Positions 26,816-35,894 of a stretch of 43,868 bases of DNA are shown here, in pieces. The stretch is from the NCBI GenBank assembly GCA_016780365.1, contig JADHMB010000008.1:1-43868 (forward strand). The letters are read 5' to 3'. The notes below the pieces were generated by a model, which saw nothing but the letters and a program-made list of their open reading frames with translations, did not search any database and was not told the origin of the DNA. Made by a program: the position numbers and the translations under genes. This DNA comes from Flavobacteriales bacterium. GTDB taxonomy: Bacteria > Bacteroidota > Bacteroidia > Flavobacteriales_D > Parvicellaceae. Position 1 is the first letter of the stretch. Each line of letters starts with the position of its first letter.

Positions 26816-27205
26816 TTATAAGTCTTCATCTTTTTTAAAAGATGTTGGAATAATATCCAACCCTAACTTCCTAGATAATTTTATTAAAAATGGCACCAAA
26901 ACTGTAGCACCTGGAATCATAAAAAATGGGATTCCGACACCCATTATTTTTAACACATCGTAAAATTGATGCTTTAATTCTTTTTCTTCCTTTTTAGAAA
27001 GCTTACCCTCCTTAAGAAATTTAACTACTAAATAACTAGCTTGTTTGGTCTCTCTGGCTTCCTTTCTTAAATTATTAAAAAAAACTTTAAAAGCTTTCGC
27101 AGATTTTTCACTATTAAGATTTAATCTAGAAGCAAAATCTTTATATCCTTTTTTCTCTAAAAAAGAATAGTCTAGGTTCCATTTATTTTTTGATTTTTTA
27201 AGCAT
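26816..27205 (-). CDS. Small LETM1-like domain protein
   Basis: A 129-residue protein with basic, helical N-terminal two thirds and one hydrophobic segment near the C-terminus. The stretch LKIMGVGIPFFMIPGATVLV, then PFLIKLSRKLGLDIIPTSF, matches the LETM1 core signature (IPF.lpGg..llP). In mitochondria LETM1 takes part in K+/H+ or Ca2+/H+ exchange; bacterial forms are little studied, and some long Bacteroidota LETM1 proteins have been tied to biofilms. This one is a minimal version. It lies 5 bp after comEC and 48 bp before the CPA1 antiporter, a context that would suit cation homeostasis. Confidence 0.7.
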   Translation of the reverse strand: MLKKSKNKWNLDYSFLEKKGYKDFASRLNLNSEKSAKAFKVFFNNLRKEARETKQASYLVVKFLKEGKLSKKEEKELKHQFYDVLKIMGVGIPFFMIPGATVLVPFLIKLSRKLGLDIIPTSFKKDEDL

Positions 27206-27210
27206 TATCT

Positions 27211-29256
27211 TTAAAAATGGTAAATGTAAGCACCTGATTTTCTTAACTCGTGAATAAAGGAAGGAATTTTAGAAAAACTTTGAGTATTAATCTTGTTTTT
27301 TTTATGGTATGTAATATTTGGAAGAATAATTATAGTTTTTGAATTAATTAAACTTTCCAACTTATTCATTGGAAAATCTTTATCAATTATTGCAAAATCT
27401 AAATCAGAACTAAAATTCCATTTTTCATTGATGTACCCAATTGATTTATTTTTCCATACGATAGATTTTGAAATTAAGCTATCGTAATTCAAAATTTTAG
27501 GAGTTCTTAAGTCATTGTAGTCCCAATTATTTCTAATGTAATTATTAATAAGCTTTTCATTTTCTAAAAGCTTTTTGTCCGCAATAAAAAAATGATTCTT
27601 CCCTTCAATTAAGTCGATTGCCGTATGATTTGGAATACTGTAAACAACAATACTTCTTTTATCTAATCTTTTTTGATCTTCTGAAAAGTCTAAGGAAACA
27701 ATGAAAACTCCAATTATAAGAATAAGAAAGTTTAAAAACTTGGAATTAAATCTAAGCTGATAAAGTATCAATAAAATTAGAAGATATAACATGAATGTTT
27801 CAAAAACAGAAATAAATAATCCATCGGTAAGAGAATAAGGAATGGATTCAATAAGTGACAAAGCTTTAACAATAAATGAAATTATAATAGTTAAAATTTT
27901 TCCAAGAAAAATAGACACATAAGGCAAAAAATTAAAAGCTATTATGCATAGACCAATAATTAACAAAATAAATACTAAAGGAATAACCAAAAGATTACTC
28001 AATAAAAAAAAATTGGGAAACTGGTGAAAATAATAAATGCTAAGAGGAAAAGTAGCAATTTGCGCGGCAATAGAAACAGAGATAATAGACCATATTTTTT
28101 TTAAAATATAATTATTTACAAATATTAAATTGAATATAATAGGGTACAAATAAATAATGCCAGTAACAGCAAAAAAACTTAATTGAAAACCAACATCAGT
28201 AATTAAATATGGATCTATTGAAAGTAAGAAAATTGCCGAACAAGCTAGAATATTATAAATATTTGTGGATTTATTAAAAATCTCTGCAACAGAAAAAAAA
28301 GTTAACATAGTAGCTGCTCTTAAAACAGACGGACTTAACCCTGTAATTATAGCATATACCCAAACAAAAAAAATTAAAACCATTTGTTGAAATATTTTAA
28401 ACCTATGAGATATTTTTAAAAATTTAAAAAGGCTGGAAATAAGTAAAAAGACAATTCCAACATGCAAACCAGATACTGCAAGGACATGCATTGCTCCTGT
28501 TTTAGAAAAAACTCCTTTTACAAATTGATTCAATTCGTCTTTATATCCAAAAGTTAGTGCCGAAGCGATAGCAAATTCATTGGATTTAAGTCCACTTTCA
28601 GAAAATGATTGTAGACATCTATTTCTTACAATTGTAGAAAACCTTTTTAGAGTCCAAGAAGAACCAAGAAAAGTCCAATCAGACACAAAGGCTGTATACT
28701 CAATTTGTTTAGATTGAAGATATTTAGAATAGTTAAATTGATGTGGGTTTTTTGGATTAGATAATTGATTAAAAAAACAATTAACAGATATTTCATCACC
28801 AGGGAGAAGCATTACTGAAAGACTATCTTTTGGAAGATAAATAAGAACTTTTCCAATATGTTTTTCTATTGTAGAATTATTTTCAATACTAATAACTTCA
28901 CATTTAATTTTAACACTATTTTGACTAATAAATATTGGATGATATATCGCTAGATTGGTCTTAAATTTCCTTTTTTCTTTAATTATTTCTGCGTTTCCAA
29001 TGTAATTTTTTGTTTGCGAATCACTTTTAAAATCTACTATTAATATTCCACTAAAGACAATGGATAAAGCAATTAAGACCTCAGAAAAAAACTTTTTAGT
29101 GTAACTTGTATTTTTTAAAACAAGCTCCAAAAAAAGCAAGCTTAAACAAGTAAATAAAAAAAATAAGTAAGTTTCAACTTGAAATAAGTGGTAATTTATC
29201 TCAATATAAATACCAATGATTAGAAAAAAAACAATTTTAAATAATGGGTATTTCAC
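27211..29256 (-). CDS. comEC: ComEC/Rec2 family DNA-uptake channel
   Basis: A 681-residue multi-spanning membrane protein. The N-terminal DUF4131-like region contains two or three helices and an OB-like domain (about 100-200). The Competence core carries ASALTFGYKDELNQFVKGVF and MHVLAVSGLHVGIVFLLISS with further helices to about 530. The C-terminal part (RSIVVYSIPNHTAIDLIEGK) lacks the metallo-beta-lactamase motif HxHxDH, as is usual for the Bacteroidota form. It should translocate single-stranded DNA across the inner membrane in natural transformation. Translation starts at GTG (29256); the overlapping ATG two bases upstream is out of frame and stops at once. Confidence 0.9.
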   Translation of the reverse strand: MKYPLFKIVFFLIIGIYIEINYHLFQVETYLFFLFTCLSLLFLELVLKNTSYTKKFFSEVLIALSIVFSGILIVDFKSDSQTKNYIGNAEIIKEKRKFKTNLAIYHPIFISQNSVKIKCEVISIENNSTIEKHIGKVLIYLPKDSLSVMLLPGDEISVNCFFNQLSNPKNPHQFNYSKYLQSKQIEYTAFVSDWTFLGSSWTLKRFSTIVRNRCLQSFSESGLKSNEFAIASALTFGYKDELNQFVKGVFSKTGAMHVLAVSGLHVGIVFLLISSLFKFLKISHRFKIFQQMVLIFFVWVYAIITGLSPSVLRAATMLTFFSVAEIFNKSTNIYNILACSAIFLLSIDPYLITDVGFQLSFFAVTGIIYLYPIIFNLIFVNNYILKKIWSIISVSIAAQIATFPLSIYYFHQFPNFFLLSNLLVIPLVFILLIIGLCIIAFNFLPYVSIFLGKILTIIISFIVKALSLIESIPYSLTDGLFISVFETFMLYLLILLILYQLRFNSKFLNFLILIIGVFIVSLDFSEDQKRLDKRSIVVYSIPNHTAIDLIEGKNHFFIADKKLLENEKLINNYIRNNWDYNDLRTPKILNYDSLISKSIVWKNKSIGYINEKWNFSSDLDFAIIDKDFPMNKLESLINSKTIIILPNITYHKKNKINTQSFSKIPSFIHELRKSGAYIYHF

Positions 29257-29295
29257 ATTATCTTTTTACTTGTGGGAAAGTATTATAAATTCAAA

Positions 29296-30042
29296 ATGAC
29301 AAAAACAATTATACCATTTATTTTTTTATTTCTACTAATTTTTAATTGCAAATCACAATCTATAGGTGATTACTACCAAGGTGGCGTGGTATTCTATTTA
29401 GATTCATTTGGAGGTGGTCTCATAGTTGATATTGTCGATATTCCAAATCCAAATCCTATGGTTAATACATCACTAGATAGTTTGTTGTCCCGTTGGGGGA
29501 ATTATTCTACTCACGTTCCTGGAACGTCTTCACCATCTATTGGCTCAGGTATAATTAATACGCAAAATTTCATAACCTTTTATAATTTAGGGAATTTTGC
29601 TGTTCATCAATGTGTTAATTCCAATAATCAAGGATTCAACGACTGGTATTTACCTTCAAAAAATGAATTAGAAGAAATTTTCACTCATCGAGTTCTTATT
29701 GATTCAGTTGCATTTAATAATGGAGGGCATTTATTTGATGATTTTGCCCCTTTGTACCCTTACTGGAGTTCTACAGAATCTCCCAGCACAACTGATTTCA
29801 GATATTCTTATGCTGTATATCCTAGTAATTTCACTGTTCTAAGGGGGAAAATATTGGAATACAAAGTACGTGCAGTAAGATCTTTTACTTTAAACACAGG
29901 AATAAAACAACTTAATAACAGAGAAAAACAAATTATTAAAATAGTCAACATAATGGGCCAAGAATGTCAAAAACAGCTTAATAAAATTCTGCTTTACATA
30001 TACGACGATGGCTCAATTGAAAAAAAAATGTTTATTAAATAA
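29296..30042 (+). CDS. Secreted DUF1566-type (Lcl C-terminal-like) protein
   Basis: I start this gene at the ATG at 29296 (MTKTIIPFIFLFLLIFNCKS, 248 residues), since it opens with a clean signal sequence. An in-frame GTG at 29272 would add eight polar residues in front. A Cys at the end of the hydrophobic stretch hints at a lipoprotein, but the lipobox (IFNC) is poor. The body has the DUF1566 pattern: GGVVFYLD near the start, NDWYLPSKNELEEIF, YWSSTES and a final KVRAVRSF. The last 40 residues (IVNIMGQECQKQLNKILLYI ending KKMFIK) look like a shortened T9SS sorting tail. Divergent from comEC. Confidence 0.7.
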   Translation: MTKTIIPFIFLFLLIFNCKSQSIGDYYQGGVVFYLDSFGGGLIVDIVDIPNPNPMVNTSLDSLLSRWGNYSTHVPGTSSPSIGSGIINTQNFITFYNLGNFAVHQCVNSNNQGFNDWYLPSKNELEEIFTHRVLIDSVAFNNGGHLFDDFAPLYPYWSSTESPSTTDFRYSYAVYPSNFTVLRGKILEYKVRAVRSFTLNTGIKQLNNREKQIIKIVNIMGQECQKQLNKILLYIYDDGSIEKKMFIK

Positions 30043-30052
30043 AATTTTATTC

Positions 30053-30081
30053 AAAAAAAAAGCTGGCATTAGCCAGCTTTT
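30053..30081 (-). terminator. Terminator of dnaK (usable in both directions)
   Basis: AGCTGGC and GCCAGCT enclose the loop ATTA. On the minus strand the stem is followed by a run of nine T, placing it 22 bp after the dnaK stop. On the plus strand the T run is short (TTTTAT), so it may also end the DUF1566 gene less efficiently. Confidence 0.9.
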
Positions 30082-30102
30082 ATATGAGTTTTTATTTTGG
30101 AG

Positions 30103-32001
30103 TTAAACTTCTTCGAAGTCTACGTCTGTAACTTCCTCGTCAGTTTTTCCTTTGTCATCCGCTTTAGGCTGTTCTCCTGCAGGACCAGCAGCATCCCCAT
30201 TACTTGCTTGATACATATCTTGGCTAGCAGCTTGAAAAGCAGTATTTAATTTTTCCATTGCTGTATCTATGGTTGCTATGTCCTTAGCAGCATGTGCAGT
30301 CTTTAGTTCAGCTAAAGCTTCATCGATTGGTTTTTTCTTTTCCTCAGGAATTTTATCTCCATATTCTTTGAGTTGCTTTTCTGTTTGAAAAATTAGACTA
30401 TCAGCAGCATTAACTTTTTCTACTTCTTCTTTTATCTTTAAATCGGCATCTGCATTAGCTTCAGCTTCTTTTTTCATTTTCTCTATATCTTCTTCAGACA
30501 AACCAGAAGAAGCTTCAATTCTTATAGATTGTTCTTTGTTGGTAGCTTTATCAACTGCCTTTACCTGGATTAAACCATTGGCATCTATATCAAAAGAAAC
30601 TTCAACTTGTGGAACTCCTCTTGGTGAAGGTGGAATACCATCTAAGTGAAATCTACCAATTGTTTTATTATCAGCTGCCATAGATCTCTCACCTTGTAGA
30701 ACATGTATTTCAACAGATGGTTGATTGTCAGCAGCTGTAGAAAATACTTGAGATTTTTGCGTAGGAATAGTAGTATTAGAATCTATTAATTTTGTAAAAA
30801 CACCACCCATAGTCTCAATTCCTAAAGATAACGGCGTAACGTCTAATAGTAGAACATCTTTTACTTCACCAGTTAATACCCCTCCTTGAATAGCTGCTCC
30901 TAGAGAAACAACTTCATCAGGATTTACACCTTTAGATGGAGATTTGCTAAAAAACTTTTCTACTGCTTCTTGAATTGCTGGAATTCTAGTAGAACCACCT
31001 ACTAAAATTATCTCATCAATATCAGATGTTGACAAACCCGCACTTTTCAAAGCAGATTTACATGGATCAATAGTTCTTTTAACTAAATCATCTATTAGCT
31101 GCTCAAACTTGGCTTTTGTTAAGCTTCTCACTAAGTGTTTTGGTATTCCATCAACTGGCATTATGTATGGAAGATTAATTTCTGTTGAAGCAGAAGAAGA
31201 AAGCTCAATTTTAGCTTTTTCAGCAGCCTCTTTCAGTCTTTGCAATGCCATAGGATCTTTTTTAAGATCTATCCCTTCGTCTTTTTTAAATTCCTCAGAT
31301 AACCAATCAATAATTTTTTGATCTACATCGTCCCCCCCAAGATGGGTATCTCCATCTGTTGAAAGGACTTCAAAAACACCATCTCCTAACTCAAGTATAG
31401 AAACATCGTGTGTACCTCCACCAAAATCGAAAACAACAATCTTCATGTCTTTACCAGACTTATCCATTCCGTAAGCCAAAGCAGCAGCTGTAGGTTCGTT
31501 AATAATTCTTTCCACCTTAAGACCAGCAATTTCGCCAGCTTCTTTTGTAGCTTGCCTTTGTGCGTCGTTAAAGTAAGCTGGGACTGTTATTACAGCTCCT
31601 GAAACTTCTTGACCAATAAAATCCTCTGCAGTTTTTTTCATTTTTTGTAAAATCATTGCAGATATTTCTTGAGGAGAATATTTTCTATCTTCTATACTTA
31701 CTCTAGGAGTATTGTTGTCTCCTTTAACTACCTTATAAGGAACTCTTTTAACTTCTTTACTTACTTCGTCAAATCTGTTACCCATAAATCTTTTGATAGA
31801 GTAAACTGTATTTTGAGGATTGGTGATAGCTTGTCGCTTAGCTGGGTCTCCAACTTTTCTTTCGCCTCCTTCAACAAAAGCAACTACTGAGGGAGTTGTT
31901 CTTTTGCCTTCGCTGTTAGGTATTACAACTGGTTCATTCCCTTCCATTACACTAACACAAGAGTTGGTAGTCCCTAAATCAATGCCTATAATTTTTGCCA
32001 T
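30103..32001 (-). CDS. dnaK: Molecular chaperone DnaK (Hsp70)
   Basis: A 632-residue Hsp70. The ATPase domain shows [16 protein letters not shown] at 5-20, [20 protein letters not shown], the [13 protein letters not shown] motif, [14 protein letters not shown] and [11 protein letters not shown]. The substrate domain includes [12 protein letters not shown] and [12 protein letters not shown]. The tail ends in an acidic, bacterial-type [13 protein letters not shown]. The His in [10 protein letters not shown] replaces the more usual Phe/Phe-like residue, as in many Bacteroidota DnaK. It works with DnaJ and GrpE, neither of which is in the window. The gene is monocistronic between a strong terminator and a promoter region that looks sigma-54 dependent. 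Confidence 0.98.
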   Translation of the reverse strand: MAKIIGIDLGTTNSCVSVMEGNEPVVIPNSEGKRTTPSVVAFVEGGERKVGDPAKRQAITNPQNTVYSIKRFMGNRFDEVSKEVKRVPYKVVKGDNNTPRVSIEDRKYSPQEISAMILQKMKKTAEDFIGQEVSGAVITVPAYFNDAQRQATKEAGEIAGLKVERIINEPTAAALAYGMDKSGKDMKIVVFDFGGGTHDVSILELGDGVFEVLSTDGDTHLGGDDVDQKIIDWLSEEFKKDEGIDLKKDPMALQRLKEAAEKAKIELSSSASTEINLPYIMPVDGIPKHLVRSLTKAKFEQLIDDLVKRTIDPCKSALKSAGLSTSDIDEIILVGGSTRIPAIQEAVEKFFSKSPSKGVNPDEVVSLGAAIQGGVLTGEVKDVLLLDVTPLSLGIETMGGVFTKLIDSNTTIPTQKSQVFSTAADNQPSVEIHVLQGERSMAADNKTIGRFHLDGIPPSPRGVPQVEVSFDIDANGLIQVKAVDKATNKEQSIRIEASSGLSEEDIEKMKKEAEANADADLKIKEEVEKVNAADSLIFQTEKQLKEYGDKIPEEKKKPIDEALAELKTAHAAKDIATIDTAMEKLNTAFQAASQDMYQASNGDAAGPAGEQPKADDKGKTDEEVTDVDFEEV

Positions 32002-32029
32002 ATTAATAATTTAAATTTTATCTGAATTA

Positions 32030-32045
32030 TGCAAAGTATATGCCA
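32030..32045 (-). promoter_or_regulatory. Sigma-54-type promoter upstream of dnaK
   Basis: On the minus strand TGGCATATACTTTGCA matches the -24/-12 consensus TGGCAC-N5-TTGCA in all but one position, and the invariant GG and GC are separated by the required 10 bases. The -12 element ends about 28 bp before the ATG, leaving a short leader. No TAnnTTTG box is found at a suitable place; the nearest (TATACTTTG) has one base too many. Confidence 0.6.
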
Positions 32046-32066
32046 TCGGTAAATTCATTTGAAATT

Positions 32067-32124
32067 CTGGAATTTTGGCAGAAATCAAGTAATCATACTG
32101 ACAAATAAACTGACATAAAGACAG
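32067..32124 (-). promoter_or_regulatory. Two copies of a 15-bp motif upstream of the dnaK promoter
   Basis: On the minus strand CTGCCAAAATTCCAG (32067-32081) and CTGTCTTTATGTCAG (32110-32124) share CTGYC-NNN-AT-KYCAG with palindromic CTG/CAG ends. They lie about 22 and 65 bp upstream of the -24 element, where activator sites for a sigma-54 promoter would be placed. A further partial TGTCAGT copy sits between them. Activator binding is inferred. Confidence 0.5.
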
Positions 32125-32126
32125 TA

Positions 32127-33602
32127 TTACCTGTTTCTTAGCCAATTAGTAGCAGTAGATGGAAGAAAAGAAGTAGAGATTTTATCCATTTTATTCAATT
32201 GAAAAATTGCAGCTAATCCAACTTTATTTGAATTATTTTCAATAACCATTGACTTATAATCTTCCATGTATAAATTAACAAATCCAGTATCAAAATTTCC
32301 CGATCTAAAATCGGGATGGTTAAGTGCATATTTGCAAAAGGAAAGAGTGGTTTTTATTCCATATATAGTGTAGTGATTAATTGCATTTATCATTTTCTCA
32401 ATAGCTTCTTTTCTGTTATCTGCATGTACAATTAGTTTAGAAACCATTGGATCATAATATATAGAAACTTCAGATCCTTCTTTGGTGCAATCGTCTACTC
32501 TTACGCCATTTCCTCTAGGAATTTCATAGAGTTCAATAATACCAGTATCAGGAATAAAATTATTAAATGGATCTTCAGCACACACTCTTATTTCAATAGC
32601 ATGCCCATTAATTTTCAAATCCTTTTGAGAAATTGTTAATTTTTCACCTTTAGCAATATTTATTTGCTCTTCTACTAAGTCAAGTCCTGTAATCATTTCT
32701 GTTACTGGATGTTCAACTTGTAATCGAGTATTCATTTCTAAAAAATAAAAAGAGTTATTTTCAAATATAAATTCTACAGTTCCTGCTCCGTGATAATTAC
32801 AAGAACGTGCTACATTGCAAGCAGCTTCTCCCATAATTTCTCTTAATTCCTTAGAAACAACTGCCGAAGGAGCTTCTTCCACTATTTTCTGGTGCCTTCT
32901 TTGAATAGAACAATCTCTCTCAAAAAGGTGAACTACATTTCCATGTTGATCTGCTAATATTTGAATTTCAATATGCCTAGGTTTTGAAAGATACTTTTCA
33001 ATAAAAACAGCTCCATTTCCAAATGAATTTTCTGCCTCACTAACTGCTCTTTTCATTTGTTGTTTAAAATTCTTTTTTTCATGAACTATTCTCATTCCTT
33101 TTCCACCTCCACCAGCAGAGGCTTTAATTAAAACAGGAAAACCGATTTTTTCAGCAGCAAGCATTGCCTTATCTACATCTTTTATCTCTTCGTTTAATCC
33201 AGGAACTAAAGGAATATCAAATTTAGAAACTGTTTTTTTTGCAGATAATTTATCTCCCATTATCTCTATAGATTTTGGAGAAGGGCCAATAAAAATGATT
33301 CCAGCTTTAATTACCTTTTCTGCAAAAGATGCATTTTCAGATAAAAAACCATAACCTGGATGAATAGCATCCACCTTCATTTCTAATGATTTTTTAATTA
33401 TTAAATCTTGGTTTAAATAACTTTTATTTGAAGGGGCAGGGCCAATTAAAATTTGCTCATCAACATATTCTAATAATGGGGAATCTTTGTCAGCTTCAGA
33501 AAATATCCCAACTGTTTTAATACCCATTTTCATACAACTCTTAACCACTCTAAGAGCTATTTCTCCTCTGTTAGCAATGAGTATTTTTTTAATTTTCCTC
33601 AT
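32127..33602 (-). CDS. accC: Biotin carboxylase subunit of an acyl-CoA carboxylase (AccC-type)
   Basis: A 491-residue ATP-grasp enzyme that carboxylates biotin on its carrier protein with bicarbonate and ATP. Seen: IKKILIANRGEIALRVVKSC at the start, DAIHPGYGFLSENASFA, the glycine-rich ATP loop KASAGGGGKGMRIVHE, FERDCSIQRRHQKIVEEAP, and the catalytic NTRLQVEHPVTEMITGLDLV. The length is above the 450 of E. coli AccC and fits subunits that pair with either acetyl- or propionyl-CoA carboxyltransferases; the partner is not in the window. I prefer the ATG at 33602 to an in-frame TTG at 33611, since it gives the standard N-terminus. It overlaps folD by 14 bp. Confidence 0.93.
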   Translation of the reverse strand: MRKIKKILIANRGEIALRVVKSCMKMGIKTVGIFSEADKDSPLLEYVDEQILIGPAPSNKSYLNQDLIIKKSLEMKVDAIHPGYGFLSENASFAEKVIKAGIIFIGPSPKSIEIMGDKLSAKKTVSKFDIPLVPGLNEEIKDVDKAMLAAEKIGFPVLIKASAGGGGKGMRIVHEKKNFKQQMKRAVSEAENSFGNGAVFIEKYLSKPRHIEIQILADQHGNVVHLFERDCSIQRRHQKIVEEAPSAVVSKELREIMGEAACNVARSCNYHGAGTVEFIFENNSFYFLEMNTRLQVEHPVTEMITGLDLVEEQINIAKGEKLTISQKDLKINGHAIEIRVCAEDPFNNFIPDTGIIELYEIPRGNGVRVDDCTKEGSEVSIYYDPMVSKLIVHADNRKEAIEKMINAINHYTIYGIKTTLSFCKYALNHPDFRSGNFDTGFVNLYMEDYKSMVIENNSNKVGLAAIFQLNKMDKISTSFLPSTATNWLRNR

Positions 33603-34464
33603 TAGAAGCAATATATGTATTCATTAATAGTGAAGCTATGGTCATTGGTCCTACTCCACCTGGAACTGGTGTTATATAAGAACACTTTTGGGAAACTTCA
33701 CTAAAATTCACATCTCCTATTAATCTAAATCCATTTTTTTTCGAAGAATCCTCTATTCTATGAATACCTACATCAATAACTACCGCATTTGGCTTAACCA
33801 TATCTGAAGTAACAAACTCAGGAATTCCAATTGCAACAATCAAAATATCTGCTTGTTTGCATATTTGTTCTAAATTTTTTGTTCTGCTATGCGCAAGAGT
33901 TACTGTAGCGTTTCCTGGATTACTTTTTCTAGACATTAAAATACTCATTGGAGTCCCCACAATACTACTTCTTCCTATAACTACAGTATTTTTACCTTCA
34001 GTTGGTATTTCGTATCTCTTTAATAATTCCATAACACCATTTGGAGTTGCTGGTAAAAAAGTAGGCAACCCAAGAGCCATCTTCCCTACATTTTCAGGGT
34101 GAAAACCATCTACGTCTTTTTTTGGAGAAATAGCAAGAGTGATTTTATGATCATCCATATGATTTGGAAGAGGCAATTGAACTATAAAACCATCTACAGA
34201 ATCGTCCTCATTTAATTTTTTTATGACTTCAAGAAGTTCTATCTCACTTGTATCTGAACTAAGATGGTGTAAGGTAGATTTAAAACCAATTCTTTCACAT
34301 GCTTTTACTTTGGCATTTACATAGGTTCTACTAGCGCCATCGTCTCCAACTAATACTGCTACTAAATGTGGAGGATTTATCCCATTTGCAACAAGTGACT
34401 TCACTTTTACAGATAATTCGTTTTGAATTTCTAAGGAGGTTTTTTTTCCGTCTAATAATTCCAT
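33589..34464 (-). CDS. folD: Bifunctional methylenetetrahydrofolate dehydrogenase/cyclohydrolase FolD
   Basis: A 291-residue cytosolic enzyme interconverting 5,10-methylene-, 5,10-methenyl- and 10-formyl-tetrahydrofolate, supplying one-carbon units for purines and formyl-Met. The active-site block SRTYVNAKVKACERIGF gives Tyr48 and catalytic Lys52. DGFIVQLPLPNHMD, the cofactor loop VIGRSSIVGTPMSILM and the terminal PGGVGPMTIASLLMNTY are all intact. The start is 3 bp after the ffh stop and the end overlaps accC, so ffh-folD-accC is almost certainly one transcript. Confidence 0.97.
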   Translation of the reverse strand: MELLDGKKTSLEIQNELSVKVKSLVANGINPPHLVAVLVGDDGASRTYVNAKVKACERIGFKSTLHHLSSDTSEIELLEVIKKLNEDDSVDGFIVQLPLPNHMDDHKITLAISPKKDVDGFHPENVGKMALGLPTFLPATPNGVMELLKRYEIPTEGKNTVVIGRSSIVGTPMSILMSRKSNPGNATVTLAHSRTKNLEQICKQADILIVAIGIPEFVTSDMVKPNAVVIDVGIHRIEDSSKKNGFRLIGDVNFSEVSQKCSYITPVPGGVGPMTIASLLMNTYIASNEEN

Positions 34465-34467
34465 AAG

Positions 34468-35814
34468 CTACATAGGCATTTTACCACCCATTTTTTTAAA
34501 CTGTTTCATCATATTCATCATATTCTGTTTATTACTCATGAGTTTCATCATTTTTTTTGTTTGATTAAACTGCTTCATAAGCTTGTTCACCTCGTTGAGA
34601 TCATTACCACTTCCCATAGCAATTCTTTTTTTTCTTTGCATATTAATAGAGTCTGGGAATTCTCTTTCCTTGGGCGTCATTGAATCTATCATTGCTAAAA
34701 TTGGTGAAAATGAATTTTCATCTACTTCGCTTCCTTTCATGGCTTTCTTCATTCCTGGAATCATACCGGCAATGTCCTTTACACCACCCATTTTTTTAAT
34801 TTGGCCTATTTGATCTCTAAAGTCATTAAAATCAAATTGGTTTTTCTTAATCTTTTTGTGCAACTTCTTTGCAGACTCTTCATCAAATTGTTCCTGGGCT
34901 CTTTCAACTAAGGAAACCACATCTCCCATTCCCAAAATTCTATCGGCCATTCTATCTGGATGGAAGACATCTATAGCATCCATTTTTTCACCAGTTCCAA
35001 TGAATTTAATGGGTTTATTAACTACTGATTTAATCGATAATGCAGCCCCACCTCTTGTATCTCCATCCAACTTAGTTAAAATAACTCCGTCAAAATCTAC
35101 TTTTTCATTGAAAGACTTGGCAGTATTTACTGCATCTTGACCAGTCATGGAGTCCACAACAAATAAAGTTTCAGTTGGATTAATGTTCTTTTTCAAATCA
35201 GAAATTTCTTTCATCATGTCCTCATCCACAGCCAATCTACCAGCAGTATCTATAATAACGATATTGAATCCATTTTCTTTAGCATGTTTAACACCCATTT
35301 TTGCAATCTGTAATGGACTTTTCTCCTCTTTATTAGAAAACACTTCTACCCCTATACCATCGCCAACAACATGCAATTGGTCAATAGCTGCGGGTCTGTA
35401 AACATCACAAGCAACTAGTAATGGTTTCTTATTTTTTTTGGTTTTTAGGTAATTTGCCAATTTACCAGAGAAAGTTGTTTTTCCAGAGCCTTGAAGGCCA
35501 GACATTAAAACAATTCCAGGGTTACCATTTACATTAATATCTGCTTTTTCACTTCCCATTAACTCAGTGAGTTCTTCCTGGGTGATTTTCACAAGTAATT
35601 GACTTGGCGAAATACTGTTTAGAACGTTTTGTCCCAAGGCCCTTTCTTTTACTCGGTTGGTAAAAGCTTTGGCGGTATTAAAACTTACATCTGCTTCTAA
35701 TAAAGCTCTTCTAACCTCTTTTAAAGTTTCTGCAACATTAATTTCTGTGATTTGCCCTTGACCTTTTAGTACTTTAAAGGCTCTTTCGAATCTATCTTGT
35801 AAGTTTTCAAACAT
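34468..35814 (-). CDS. ffh: Signal recognition particle protein Ffh
   Basis: A 448-residue SRP54-type GTPase that binds signal sequences of nascent membrane proteins with 4.5S RNA and docks at FtsY. The N domain helix bundle (1-90) is followed by the G domain: GLQGSGKTT at 106-114, DVYRPAAIDQL, DTAGRLAVDEDMM, and TKLDGDTRGGAALS. The methionine-rich M domain (about 300-448) ends in MKLMSNKQNMMNMMKQFKKM. It is the first gene of the ffh-folD-accC cluster and is divergent from the glycosyltransferase gene. Confidence 0.98.
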   Translation of the reverse strand: MFENLQDRFERAFKVLKGQGQITEINVAETLKEVRRALLEADVSFNTAKAFTNRVKERALGQNVLNSISPSQLLVKITQEELTELMGSEKADINVNGNPGIVLMSGLQGSGKTTFSGKLANYLKTKKNKKPLLVACDVYRPAAIDQLHVVGDGIGVEVFSNKEEKSPLQIAKMGVKHAKENGFNIVIIDTAGRLAVDEDMMKEISDLKKNINPTETLFVVDSMTGQDAVNTAKSFNEKVDFDGVILTKLDGDTRGGAALSIKSVVNKPIKFIGTGEKMDAIDVFHPDRMADRILGMGDVVSLVERAQEQFDEESAKKLHKKIKKNQFDFNDFRDQIGQIKKMGGVKDIAGMIPGMKKAMKGSEVDENSFSPILAMIDSMTPKEREFPDSINMQRKKRIAMGSGNDLNEVNKLMKQFNQTKKMMKLMSNKQNMMNMMKQFKKMGGKMPM

Positions 35815-35834
35815 TTTTTTATAATTTCAAAAAA

Positions 35835-35842
35835 CAAATATA
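35835..35842 (-). promoter_or_regulatory. Candidate -7 box of the ffh-folD-accC transcript
   Basis: TATATTTG on the minus strand fits TAnnTTTG and ends 21 bp before the ffh ATG. No TTG at a proper -33 distance was found. Confidence 0.4.
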
Positions 35843-35894
35843 AAAATCCATGTTTGTATAGAATATTTTTTTCAATGTATTCTTAAATAATTTT

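Noticed and set aside
29272-29295. A GTG start giving eight more residues for the DUF1566-type protein
   Set aside because: The ATG at 29296 gives a normal signal sequence; the extension is polar and would spoil it.
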